Shown: positions 28,601-36,695 of the stretch, piece by piece
Numbering within the stretch: the first letter of the stretch is position 1
Layout: every line of letters begins with the position of its first letter
NCBI RefSeq assembly: GCF_902141855.1
Contig: NZ_CABFVH010000001.1
Coordinates: forward strand, 1-64,000
Direction: 5' to 3'
DNA length: 64,000 nucleotides
From: Methylobacterium dankookense
Lineage (GTDB): Bacteria > Pseudomonadota > Alphaproteobacteria > Rhizobiales > Beijerinckiaceae
Notes under the pieces: model-generated
Databases searched by the model: none
Told to the model about the DNA's origin: nothing
Seen by the model: only the letters and a program-made list of their open reading frames with translations
Program-made: the position numbers and the translations under genes

Positions 28601-30316
28601 ATGGATGCAGCGCGCGACGACGCGGCGGGCCCGGATTCGCAACCCCTCTGGCAGCGGCATTTCCCGGATTCCTGCCGCTGGGATGGCGACATCGAGCGCA
28701 TCACCATCCCCGAGCTGCTGGCGCGCGGACTCGCCCGGGCGCGCGGTCCGCTCCTCGACTTCCGCGGCCGGCAGATCGGCTTCCCCGAATTCGCCGCGCG
28801 GGTGGAGCGGCTCGCCGCCGGTCTGGTCGCGGCGGGGTTCGCGCCCGGCACGGTGATCGGCCTGCACCTCCCGAACACGCCCTTCCATCCGCTGGCCTTC
28901 TTCGCCGCGGCCCGGGCCGGGCTCACCGTGGTCCACCTCTCGGGCCTCGATGCGCCGCGCGAGCTCGTCCACAAGCTCGCGACCACGCGGGCGCGGGCCC
29001 TCGTCACCACGAACCTGCCAGGCTTCCTGCCCGTCGCCCTGAGCCTCCTCGACGGGGGCCAGATCGACCGGGTCTATGTCGGCGACGATGCCGAATGGGG
29101 CCCCTCCCCCATCGCCGAGCCGCTGCCGGTCCCGGCGCGGCCCGACGTGGTCCCCCTATCCGGTCTCGAAGCGGACCCGCCGGAGACCTGGCCGGCACGC
29201 GCCCCCGACGACGTGATGCTGCTGCAATTCACCGGCGGCACCACCGGCCTGCCGAAGGCCGCGATGCTGACCCATGCCAACCTCACGGCGGCGGCCTCGA
29301 TGTACCGCCTGTGGTGCGACGACGGCGACGACGACGCGGTCTCGACGCGGGTGATCTGCGTGCTGCCGCTGTTCCATATCTACGCGCTGACCACGGTGCT
29401 CCTGCGCTGCACGCGGGCCGGCAACACGATCCTGCTGCGGCAGCGCTTCGATCCGGCCGAGATCGTGGAGGACATCGCGGTCCGCCGCGCCACCGCCTTC
29501 CCCGGCGTGCCGACCATGTGGATCGCGCTCCTCAACCGGCCGGGCATCGAGCGGATCGACTTCTCCTCGTTGCGCTCCTGCATGAGCGGGGGCGCGCCCC
29601 TCGCCTTCGAGGTGATGAACCGTCTGACCCGGCTGATGGGCGTGCGCCTCTCCGTCGGCTGGGGCATGACCGAGACGGCGCCCGCCGGCACCCGCCTGCC
29701 GAAGAGCGCGGACCTGCGCCCCGGCGTGATCGGCATCCCGCTGCCGGGGGTGGCCATGCGGATCGTCTCCCTCGACGATCCCGGCCGCGCGGTCCCCACG
29801 GGCGAGACCGGGGAGATCGCCATCCGCGGGCCCAACGTCTTCGCCGGCTATTTCGAGAAGCCGGAGGAATCGCAGGCCGCCTTCCGCGACGGCTGGTTCC
29901 TGACGGGCGATCTCGGCCGGGTGGACGCGCGCGGCGTGTTCGAGATCGTCGACCGGCGCAAGAACATGATCATCTCCGGCGGCTTCAACGTCTATCCGGT
30001 GCAGATCGAGAGCGCGATCTACGAGCATCCGGACGTGGCCGAGGTCATCGTCATCGGCATCCCCGACGCCTATCGCGGCCAGGCCGCCAAGGCCTTCGTC
30101 ACCCTGAAGACGAGAGCCGAACCCTTCACCCTCGAAGCCTTGCAGGACTTCCTCGGCAGCCGGATCGGACGCCACGAGATTCCGCGCGCCCTGGAATTCC
30201 GGGACGCGCTGCCGCGCAGCCCGGCCGGCAAGCTGCTCGCCAGCGTGCTCGTCGCCGAGGAAGCGGCCAAGGAAGCCCACACGTCATCAGCGAAGACCGG
30301 ACAGGATCCGATATGA
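28601..30316 (+). CDS. Acyl-CoA ligase (AMP-forming), PimA-like
   Basis: 571 residues. The AMP-binding motif is [20 protein letters not shown] (about 206-225). Further motifs are [35 protein letters not shown] and [16 protein letters not shown]. The catalytic Lys lies near the end in PRSPAGKLL. The enzyme activates a carboxylic acid to its CoA thioester with ATP. Its stop overlaps the thiolase ATG (ATGA), making it the first gene of a tightly coupled operon. By context the substrate could be a medium-chain or dicarboxylic acid; this is inference. Confidence 0.92.
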   Translation: MDAARDDAAGPDSQPLWQRHFPDSCRWDGDIERITIPELLARGLARARGPLLDFRGRQIGFPEFAARVERLAAGLVAAGFAPGTVIGLHLPNTPFHPLAFFAAARAGLTVVHLSGLDAPRELVHKLATTRARALVTTNLPGFLPVALSLLDGGQIDRVYVGDDAEWGPSPIAEPLPVPARPDVVPLSGLEADPPETWPARAPDDVMLLQFTGGTTGLPKAAMLTHANLTAAASMYRLWCDDGDDDAVSTRVICVLPLFHIYALTTVLLRCTRAGNTILLRQRFDPAEIVEDIAVRRATAFPGVPTMWIALLNRPGIERIDFSSLRSCMSGGAPLAFEVMNRLTRLMGVRLSVGWGMTETAPAGTRLPKSADLRPGVIGIPLPGVAMRIVSLDDPGRAVPTGETGEIAIRGPNVFAGYFEKPEESQAAFRDGWFLTGDLGRVDARGVFEIVDRRKNMIISGGFNVYPVQIESAIYEHPDVAEVIVIGIPDAYRGQAAKAFVTLKTRAEPFTLEALQDFLGSRIGRHEIPRALEFRDALPRSPAGKLLASVLVAEEAAKEAHTSSAKTGQDPI

Positions 30317-31497
30317 CCGAGGCCGTCATCGTCTCCACCGCCCGCACGCCGATCGGCCGGGCGTTCCGCGGCGCGCTCAACCTCACCGGCGGCGCCGATC
30401 TCGGGGCGCACGCGATCCGGGCCGCCGTGGAGCGGGCGCGGCTCGACCCGGCCGAGGTCGAGGAGGTCGTGCTCGGCTGCGGCTATCCGGAGAACGCCAC
30501 CGGCGGCAACGTGGCGCGCCATGCGAGCCTCGTCGCGGGCCTGCCCGTGCAATCGGCCGGCGTCACCGTCTCGCGCTTCTGCGCCTCGGGCCTGGAGGCG
30601 ATCGCCAGCGCCGCCCGGCGCGTGGTGCTGGACGGCGTGCCGGTGGCGGTGGCCGGCGGCCTCGAATCGATCAGCCTCGTGCAGCCCCGCGTGCAGCGCG
30701 AGCTGACCCGCAACGACTGGCTGACGCAGCACCTGCCCGCGATCTACATGCCGATGATCGAGACCGCCGACATCGTGGCCGAGCGCTACGGCATCTCCCG
30801 GGAGGCCCAGGATGCCTTCGCCCTCGCCAGCCAGCAGCGCACGGCGGCGGCGCAGGAAGCGGGCCGCTTCGACGACGAGATCGTGCCGGTCACCGCCATG
30901 ATGGCGGTGACCGACAAGGTGACCGGCGAGACGCGCACCCTGGAGACGCGGCTCGCCAAGGACGAGGGAAACCGGCCCGACACCACCCTGGAGGGCCTCG
31001 CCAAGCTGAAGCCGGTGCGTGGCGAGGGCGCCTTCATCACCGCGGGCAATGCGAGCCAGCTCTCGGATGGGGCTTCGGCCTGCGTGGTGATGTCGGCCGA
31101 GGAGGCCGCGCGCCGCAACCTCGCCCCCCTCGGCACCGTCCGCGGCTTCGCCTCGGCCGGCTGCGCGCCGGACGAGATGGGCATCGGCCCGGTCTTCGCC
31201 GTGCCGCGGCTCCTGGAGCGGCACGGCCTCACGGTCGGCGACATCGACCTGTGGGAGCTGAACGAGGCCTTCGCCTCGCAATCGATCTATTGCCGCGACC
31301 GGCTCGGGATCGATCCCGACCGGGTCAACGTCAATGGCGGGGCGATCAGCCTCGGCCATCCCTTCGGCATGTCGGGCGCCCGCCTCGTCGGCCACGCCCT
31401 GATCGAGGGCCGCCGCCGCGGCGCGCGCTACGCCGTCGTCACCATGTGCGTCGCCGGCGGCCAGGGCTGCGCCGGCCTCTTCGAGATCGGAGCCTGA
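30313..31497 (+). CDS. Acetyl-CoA acyltransferase (thiolase), PimB-like
   Basis: 394 residues. The start at 30313 ([18 protein letters not shown]) overlaps the ligase stop. Cys90 in [12 protein letters not shown] is the nucleophile. His in [17 protein letters not shown] and the second Cys in [10 protein letters not shown] complete the active site. It carries out the final thiolytic cleavage of beta-oxidation, releasing acetyl-CoA. Only two bases separate it from the dehydrogenase gene downstream. All thiolase signatures are intact. Confidence 0.94.
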   Translation: MTEAVIVSTARTPIGRAFRGALNLTGGADLGAHAIRAAVERARLDPAEVEEVVLGCGYPENATGGNVARHASLVAGLPVQSAGVTVSRFCASGLEAIASAARRVVLDGVPVAVAGGLESISLVQPRVQRELTRNDWLTQHLPAIYMPMIETADIVAERYGISREAQDAFALASQQRTAAAQEAGRFDDEIVPVTAMMAVTDKVTGETRTLETRLAKDEGNRPDTTLEGLAKLKPVRGEGAFITAGNASQLSDGASACVVMSAEEAARRNLAPLGTVRGFASAGCAPDEMGIGPVFAVPRLLERHGLTVGDIDLWELNEAFASQSIYCRDRLGIDPDRVNVNGGAISLGHPFGMSGARLVGHALIEGRRRGARYAVVTMCVAGGQGCAGLFEIGA

Positions 31498-31499
31498 GC

Positions 31500-32696
31500 A
31501 TGGACCTGCGCTTCACCCCCGAGGAGGTCGCCTTCCGCGACGCGGTGCGCAGCTTCTGCCGCAGCGAGATCCCGGCCGAGATCCGGCGCAAGGTCTCGGA
31601 GGGGCGCGGCCTCACCAAGGACGACATCGTCGCCTCCCAGCGCATCCTCAACGCCAAGGGCTGGGCGGTGCCGCACTGGCCGCGGGAATGGGGCGGCCAG
31701 GATTGGACCCCGATCCAGCGCTACATCTACACGGAGGAATTGCTGCAGGCCGCCGTGCCGCTGCCGCAGCAGTTCAACTGCTACATGTTCGGCCCCGTGC
31801 TCGCGACCTTCGGCAGCGACGCCCAGAAGGAGCGCTTCCTGCGCCGCGCCGCCAATCTCGACGATTGGTGGTGCCAGGGCTTCTCCGAGCCCGGTGCCGG
31901 CTCCGACCTCGCCTCGCTGAAGACCCGGGCCGTGCGCGACGGGGACCATTACGTGGTGGACGGCCAGAAGACTTGGACGACGCTCGGCCAGCATGCCGAC
32001 TGGATCTTCTGCCTCGTGCGCACCGATCCGGAGGCCAAGAAGCAGCGCGGCATCTCCTTCCTGCTCATCGACATGACGAGCCCCGGCGTCACCGTGCGGC
32101 CGATCCTGACGCTCGAGGGCCGGCACGAGGTCAACGAGGTGTTCTTCGATTCCGTGCGCGTGCCGGTCGAGAACCTGGTCGGCGAGGAGAACCGGGGCTG
32201 GGACTACGCCAAGTTCCTGCTCGCCAACGAGCGCACCGGCATCGCCCGGATCGGCCTGACCAAGGAGCGCATCGCCCGGATCAAGCGGCTCGCGAAGGAG
32301 ATGCCGGCGGGCGACGGCACCATGTGGGACGATCCGGCCTTCCGCACCCGCATCGCCGAGGTCGAGATCGAGCTGAAGGCGCTGGAGATCACGCAGATGC
32401 GGGTCGCGGCCAGGCAGGGCCGGGCCGACTCGACGCAGCCCGACCCCGCCTCGTCGCTCCTCAAGATCCGCGGCTCGCAGCTCCAGCAGGCGGCGACCGA
32501 GCTTCTGGTCGAGCTCGCCGGCCCCTTCGCCCTGGCCGCGCCCGAGCGGGGCGCCGGGGCCAACGACCTGCCCGGCGGGTTCGACTGGGTCGATGCCGCG
32601 GCGCCGAGCTACTTCAACAACCGCAAGGTCTCGATCTACGGCGGCTCGAACGAGATCCAGCACAACGTCATCGCCAAGGGCGTGCTGGGGTTGTGA
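31500..32696 (+). CDS. pimC: Acyl-CoA dehydrogenase, large-subunit type (PimC-like)
   Basis: 398 residues. It starts MDLRFTPEEVAFRDAVRSF two bases after the thiolase stop. The FAD/substrate segments are WWCQGFSEPGAGSDLASLKT and KTWTTLGQHADWIFCL. RHEVNEVFFDSVRVPVENLV and the C-terminal SIYGGSNEIQHNVIAKGVLG are typical of this branch. It catalyses the first oxidation of the acyl-CoA, passing electrons to ETF (etfA/etfB genes lie 18 kb away). Together with the next gene it resembles the two-subunit pimeloyl-CoA dehydrogenase of Rhodopseudomonas palustris. The pim assignment rests on remembered sequence patterns. Confidence 0.85.
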   Translation: MDLRFTPEEVAFRDAVRSFCRSEIPAEIRRKVSEGRGLTKDDIVASQRILNAKGWAVPHWPREWGGQDWTPIQRYIYTEELLQAAVPLPQQFNCYMFGPVLATFGSDAQKERFLRRAANLDDWWCQGFSEPGAGSDLASLKTRAVRDGDHYVVDGQKTWTTLGQHADWIFCLVRTDPEAKKQRGISFLLIDMTSPGVTVRPILTLEGRHEVNEVFFDSVRVPVENLVGEENRGWDYAKFLLANERTGIARIGLTKERIARIKRLAKEMPAGDGTMWDDPAFRTRIAEVEIELKALEITQMRVAARQGRADSTQPDPASSLLKIRGSQLQQAATELLVELAGPFALAAPERGAGANDLPGGFDWVDAAAPSYFNNRKVSIYGGSNEIQHNVIAKGVLGL

Positions 32697-32700
32697 AGCG

Positions 32701-32735
32701 CAACTCTCTTCCCCCTTGCGGGGAGGGGCAACTGG
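32701..32735. repeat. Half copy of repeat family A between the dehydrogenase genes
   Basis: ctcttcccccttgcggggagg matches one arm of family A. It lies in the 60-base gap between the two acyl-CoA dehydrogenase genes, inside the operon. Confidence 0.55.
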
Positions 32736-32756
32736 ATCAGCCGAGGGACCGAGCCT

Positions 32757-33908
32757 ATGGATTTCGATGTCAGCGAGGAGCAGGGCCTGCTGCGCGACAG
32801 CGTGGAGCGGACTCTGGCCGACGCCTATCCCTCCCTCGAGACGCGGCAGGCCCGGATCGCCGCGCCGCTCGGCTTCTCCGAGGAGGGCTGGGCCAGCCTC
32901 GCCGAGCTCGGCGTGCTCGGCCTGCCCTTCGCGGAGGCGGATGGCGGCTTCGGCGGGGGGCCGGTCGAGACCATGATCGTGATGGAGGCGATCGGCCGCA
33001 CCCTCGCGGTCGAGCCCTATCTGGCGAGCGCCGTCCTCGGCGGCACGGCCCTGCGCCTCGGCGCCGATGCGGACCAGCGCGCGCGCCTCCTGCCGGGCGT
33101 GATCGACGGGTCGCTGCGCCTCGCCCTCGCCCAGACCGAGCGGCAATCGCGCTACGACCTCAACGATGTCGCGACGACCGCGCGGCGGGCGGGCGACGGC
33201 TACGTGCTCGACGGCCAGAAATGCGTCGTCCTGAACGCCGATTCCGCCGGCCTCCTCGTGGTCAGCGCGCGCAGCGCGGGCGAGCGGCGCGACCCGCACG
33301 GCATCGGCCTGTTCCTCGTGCCGGCCGATGCCGCCGGGCTCTCGGTGCAGCCCTACCCGACGCAGGATGGCGGGCGCGCCGCCGAGGTGAGCCTGTCGGG
33401 CGTCGAGGTCGGGGCCGATGCGGTCCTCGGCGACGCGCAGGACGGGTTGCCGCTCCTCGCCCGCGTGGTCGAGCACGGCATCGCCGCGCTCGCCGCCGAG
33501 GCGGTCGGCTCGATGGAGGCGCTGCACGCGCTCACCGTCGAATACCTGAAGACCCGCAAGCAGTTCGGCGTGCCGGTCGGCAGCTTCCAGGCCCTCCAGC
33601 ACCGGGCGGTGGACATGATGATCGCCCTGGAACAGGCCCGCTCCATGGCCCTCTACGCCGCCATGATGGTCGAGGCGCCGGACGCGGCCGAGCGCGCCGC
33701 CGCGATCTCCTCGGTCAAGGTGCAGGTCAACAAGGCCTGCCGCCTCGTCGGCCAGGAGGCGGTGCAGCTCCACGGCGGCATCGGCATGACCCTGGAATAT
33801 GTCGGCGCCCATCACTTCAAGCGCCTCGCCATGATCGAGTACCAGCTCGGCGATACGCCCCACCATTTGCGCCGGGTGGTCGATGCGGGCGGCCTCATCG
33901 CGGCCTGA
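32757..33908 (+). CDS. pimD: Acyl-CoA dehydrogenase, small-subunit type (PimD-like)
   Basis: 383 residues. It opens MDFDVSEEQGLLRDSVERTL, then LGLPFAEADGGFGGGPVETM, very like PimD. Further segments are ALAQTERQSRYDLNDV, EYLKTRKQFGVPVGSFQALQ and VQLHGGIGMTLEYVGAHHFK. It probably forms a heteromer with the preceding dehydrogenase, a pattern known for dicarboxyl-CoA and steroid side-chain acyl-CoA dehydrogenases. It ends the plus-strand operon; a 141-base gap follows before the next unit. Substrate assignment is inferred. Confidence 0.85.
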   Translation: MDFDVSEEQGLLRDSVERTLADAYPSLETRQARIAAPLGFSEEGWASLAELGVLGLPFAEADGGFGGGPVETMIVMEAIGRTLAVEPYLASAVLGGTALRLGADADQRARLLPGVIDGSLRLALAQTERQSRYDLNDVATTARRAGDGYVLDGQKCVVLNADSAGLLVVSARSAGERRDPHGIGLFLVPADAAGLSVQPYPTQDGGRAAEVSLSGVEVGADAVLGDAQDGLPLLARVVEHGIAALAAEAVGSMEALHALTVEYLKTRKQFGVPVGSFQALQHRAVDMMIALEQARSMALYAAMMVEAPDAAERAAAISSVKVQVNKACRLVGQEAVQLHGGIGMTLEYVGAHHFKRLAMIEYQLGDTPHHLRRVVDAGGLIAA

Positions 33909-34049
33909 CGCCGCGAAATCAGGTTCCGGTTGCGTAATTTCGATCTGCACTTTCAGGTTGCGCGCCCGGAACTGACGGAGCAGCCTTGTCTCGGCCGCAC
34001 TTCCGCGATACTTTGCATCGCAAAGCGCGCGGCGCCGGGGGCGGGGTTC

Positions 34050-34664
34050 ATGCACGAGCTCGACAGGGCATTGGCCGACATCGTCGCGATCCGCAGCCAG
34101 ATCGCGCGCGACACCACCTTCCGCGGCCTCGGCGCTGCGACGGTGGCGGCCACCGGCCTCGTCGCCCTGGTGGTCGCCTGCGGGCAGGCGCTCGTCCTCG
34201 GCGACCTCAGCGCCCGGCCGCTGCTGTTCTTCGCCCTCTGGATCGGCGCGGCCTTCCTCGCCTTCGCCCTCGTCGGCATCGAGACGGTGCGCCGCTCGCG
34301 CCGGCTGCATTCCGGCCTCGCCGACGCGATGATCTGGAACGCCATCGAGGTGTTCCTGCCGACCGCGGGCGCCGGCGCCTGCCTCGGCCTCGTGGTGGCC
34401 CGCTTCGCGCCCGAGGCGCTCTGGATGCTGCCGGGCCTGTGGCAGGTTCTGATGGGCCTCGGCCTGTTCGCCGCTTCGCGCATCCTGCCCCGCCGCGTCC
34501 AGGCGGTGGCGGCCTGGTACCTGCTCGCGGGCCTCGCCGGGCTGGCGCTCGCCAGCGCCACGCACGGCCTGTCGCCCTGGCTGATGGGCGTGCCCTTCAT
34601 GGTCGGCCAGGGCTGGCTCGCCCTGATCCTCCACCACGCGGGAGGCTGCGATGGCGATCTCTGA
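34050..34664 (+). CDS. Multi-span inner-membrane protein paired with a winged-helix regulator
   Basis: 204 residues. The start at 34050 (MHELDRALADIVAIRSQIAR) is the first ATG; a TTG 40 codons earlier would add unlikely sequence. About six hydrophobic helices follow (for example TVAATGLVALVVACGQALVL and LLFFALWIGAAFLAFALVGI). The last 14 bases overlap the regulator gene in another frame, so the two are translationally coupled. It may sense a membrane signal for the regulator or be its target. I do not recognise a transporter motif. Confidence 0.75.
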   Translation: MHELDRALADIVAIRSQIARDTTFRGLGAATVAATGLVALVVACGQALVLGDLSARPLLFFALWIGAAFLAFALVGIETVRRSRRLHSGLADAMIWNAIEVFLPTAGAGACLGLVVARFAPEALWMLPGLWQVLMGLGLFAASRILPRRVQAVAAWYLLAGLAGLALASATHGLSPWLMGVPFMVGQGWLALILHHAGGCDGDL

Positions 34665-35019
34665 GCGCGAGCACGGGCGCTTCTCCTACGAGGGGCTCGA
34701 CCGGGTGATCCACGAGAAGGCGCGGCTCAGCGTGCTGACCTCGCTGGTCGCCCACCCCAAGGGCCTCGCCTTCCCCGACCTCAAGCGCCTGTGCAACCTC
34801 ACCGACGGCAATCTCAGCCGCCACCTCGCGGTGCTGCAGGAGGCCGACCTCGTCAGCCTGGAGAAGGGCCAGTCCCAGAACCGGCCGCAGACCGTCTGCC
34901 GCCTGACGACGGCCGGGCGCGGCCGCTTCCTCGACTACCTCGCCGTCCTCGAGCAGGTGGTGCGCGACACCGCTAAAGCTGCCGAACGCGCGCCCGATTT
35001 CTCGACCAAGACTGCCTGA
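34651..35019 (+). CDS. Winged-helix transcriptional regulator (MarR/ArsR-like)
   Basis: 122 residues. The DNA-binding part is IHEKARLSVLTSLVAHPKG, then FPDLKRLCNLTDGNLSRHLA, then LQEADLVSLEKGQ, a winged helix with recognition helix near NLSRHLAVLQ. The C-terminal TTAGRGRFLDYLAVLEQVV is a dimerisation helix. It overlaps the membrane-protein gene by 14 bases and precedes the prenyltransferase gene by 65 bases, so it probably regulates this three-gene operon. The effector is unknown. Confidence 0.85.
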   Translation: MAISEREHGRFSYEGLDRVIHEKARLSVLTSLVAHPKGLAFPDLKRLCNLTDGNLSRHLAVLQEADLVSLEKGQSQNRPQTVCRLTTAGRGRFLDYLAVLEQVVRDTAKAAERAPDFSTKTA

Positions 35020-35084
35020 CGCCCGTGCGGCGCACCGCTTTGGGGCGCACCACTTCGGCCAGCCGACCGATCGGAGACTTTACG

Positions 35085-35810
35085 ATGCAAAGCCCGACCG
35101 CCGCGAGATCCGGTCTGCACGCGGCGATCATCATGGACGGGAACGGGCGCTGGGCCACGCAGCGCGGCCTGCCGCGCATCGCCGGCCATCGGCGCGGCGT
35201 CGAGGCGATCCGCGTCACGGCCGAGGCCTGCCCCGATCTCGGCATCGGCACGCTGACGCTCTACGCCTTCTCCGCCGACAACTGGCAGCGCCCGGCCGAC
35301 GAGGTCGGCGGCCTGATGCGGCTGCTGCGCTCCTATCTCCGCAACGAGACCGCGCGCCTCGCCCGCAGCGGCACCCGCCTCAGCGTGATCGGCCGGCGCG
35401 ACCGCCTGCCCGACGGCATCCCGCAGGCGATCGAGGCGGCCGAGGCGGCGACCGCAACGGGCGACCGCCTGCACCTGCGCATCGCGGTGGATTACTCGGC
35501 CCGCGACGCGATCATCGCCGCCGCCGCCCGGCTGCAGGATCCGGCGATCGGCCGGGCCGGCTTCGGCCAGATGGTGGCGGGAGAGATGCACGGCTCGCCC
35601 GTCGACGTGGACCTGCTGATCCGCACCGGCGGCGAGAAGCGGCTCTCGGACTTCCTGCTCTGGGAGGCGGCCTATGCCGAGCTGCACTTCACCGAGCGGA
35701 TGTGGCCCGAGTTCGGCGGCGCCGACCTCGCCGAGGCGGTGGCCGAGTTCCGCCGCCGCGACCGCCGCTTCGGGGGCCTGAACGGCCCGAAGGTGCCGGC
35801 CGCGGCCTGA
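35085..35810 (+). CDS. uppS: Undecaprenyl (cis-polyprenyl) diphosphate synthase-family protein
   Basis: 241 residues. The start at 35085 (MQSPTAARSGLHAAIIMDG) has GGAG upstream. Asp18 in MDGNGRWA is the catalytic Asp. HRRGVEAIR, FSADNWQRP and the C-terminal RTGGEKRLSDFLLWEAAYAE are family signatures. The enzyme condenses isopentenyl diphosphate units into a cis-polyprenyl carrier for wall or glycan synthesis. It is not next to cdsA, dxr or frr, the usual uppS neighbours, but behind a membrane protein and a regulator. It may therefore be a second, regulated paralogue with a different chain length. Confidence 0.88.
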   Translation: MQSPTAARSGLHAAIIMDGNGRWATQRGLPRIAGHRRGVEAIRVTAEACPDLGIGTLTLYAFSADNWQRPADEVGGLMRLLRSYLRNETARLARSGTRLSVIGRRDRLPDGIPQAIEAAEAATATGDRLHLRIAVDYSARDAIIAAAARLQDPAIGRAGFGQMVAGEMHGSPVDVDLLIRTGGEKRLSDFLLWEAAYAELHFTERMWPEFGGADLAEAVAEFRRRDRRFGGLNGPKVPAAA

Positions 35811-35921
35811 TCGGCGATCCCTGATCCGCGATTCCCGCCGGATCGGCCACGACGACTGGACAGCGCCGGCCCCCGGCGCCAGATCCCGCGGGCCTGCGAA
35901 GCGCGCCCCGCGAGACCATCG

Positions 35922-36452
35922 ATGTCCGACGATCCCTCCCCGCCCGCCCTCGACGCCGAGACCCTCGCCTTCGCCGGCCGCGTCTTCCAGTTCGCCCGGA
36001 TGGGCCATGCGGACGAGCTCGCCGAGCTGTTCGGCCAGGGGCTGCCCGCCAACATCCGCAACGACAAGGGCGACAGCCTCCTGATGCTCGCCGCCTATAA
36101 CGGCCAGCCCGATGCGGTGCGGGTGATCCTGGAGGCCGGAGGCGATCCGGAGCTGGCCAACGATCGCGGCCAGACGCCGCTCGCCGGGGCCGCCTTCAAG
36201 GGCGATGCCGGCATCGTCCGGATTCTGCTCGATCATGGCGCCGCGGTGGACGGCAGCGGTGGCGACGGCCGCACCGCCCTGATGGTGGCGGCGATGTTCG
36301 ACCGCACGGAGATCATGGAGCTGCTGCTCGCCAGCGGTGCCGACCCCGACCGCCGCGACGCTGCCGGCAAGAGCGCCGCCGAGATGGCGCAGGCGATGGG
36401 CGCCCAGAACGCGCCCGACCTCCTGGCGCGGGCGCCGCGCGTGCGGGGATAG
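35922..36452 (+). CDS. Ankyrin-repeat protein
   Basis: 176 residues with about four ankyrin repeats: GDSLLMLAAYNGQPDAVRVI, GQTPLAGAAFKGDAGIVRIL, GRTALMVAAMFDRTEIMELL and a degenerate last one. The N-terminal helix (AETLAFAGRVFQFARMGHAD) belongs to the first incomplete repeat. There is no signal peptide, so it is cytoplasmic and probably a protein-binding scaffold. The partner is unknown. It lies alone between the prenyltransferase gene and a family A repeat. Confidence 0.88.
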   Translation: MSDDPSPPALDAETLAFAGRVFQFARMGHADELAELFGQGLPANIRNDKGDSLLMLAAYNGQPDAVRVILEAGGDPELANDRGQTPLAGAAFKGDAGIVRILLDHGAAVDGSGGDGRTALMVAAMFDRTEIMELLLASGADPDRRDAAGKSAAEMAQAMGAQNAPDLLARAPRVRG

Positions 36453-36524
36453 CGCAGCTGGGGGAAAGGGCTGCGGTCAGGGATGAAAAGCGATCCGGAG
36501 TGGTCGCTGTGATCCGCACCGGGC

Positions 36525-36634
36525 CTCTCCTCCCCCTTGCGGGGAGGAGCCGGAGGTGGGGGTGGTGCAGAAGGCACCGATACGCCCGATCCTGAGCCAC
36601 CCCCACCCCTGACCCCTCCCCGCAAGGGGGAGGG
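36525..36634. repeat. Dispersed repeat family A, full copy
   Basis: ctcctcccccttgcggggag and ctccccgcaagggggaggg arms enclose agccggaggtgggggtggtgcag ... cctgagccacccccacccctgacc. It is orientated opposite to the 20839-20952 copy and lies between the ankyrin gene and the PQQ-like gene. Confidence 0.75.
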
Positions 36635-36695
36635 AACACACGCCTCATCCTGAACCGTCGAACGACGCCACGAAGAACACGATCGGGAGGAAGAC

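Noticed and set aside
28243..31497. Very long plus-strand frame (over 1000 codons) across the CoA-transferase, ligase and thiolase region
   Set aside because: Only its last part is the real thiolase; the rest is an out-of-frame, Arg/Pro/Gly-rich reading of GC-rich DNA crossing known genes.
31428..34637. Minus-strand frame of about 1069 codons opposite the acyl-CoA dehydrogenases
   Set aside because: It is the antisense of well-supported genes, rich in Arg/His/Gly/Ala, with no domain; typical of stop-poor high-GC DNA.
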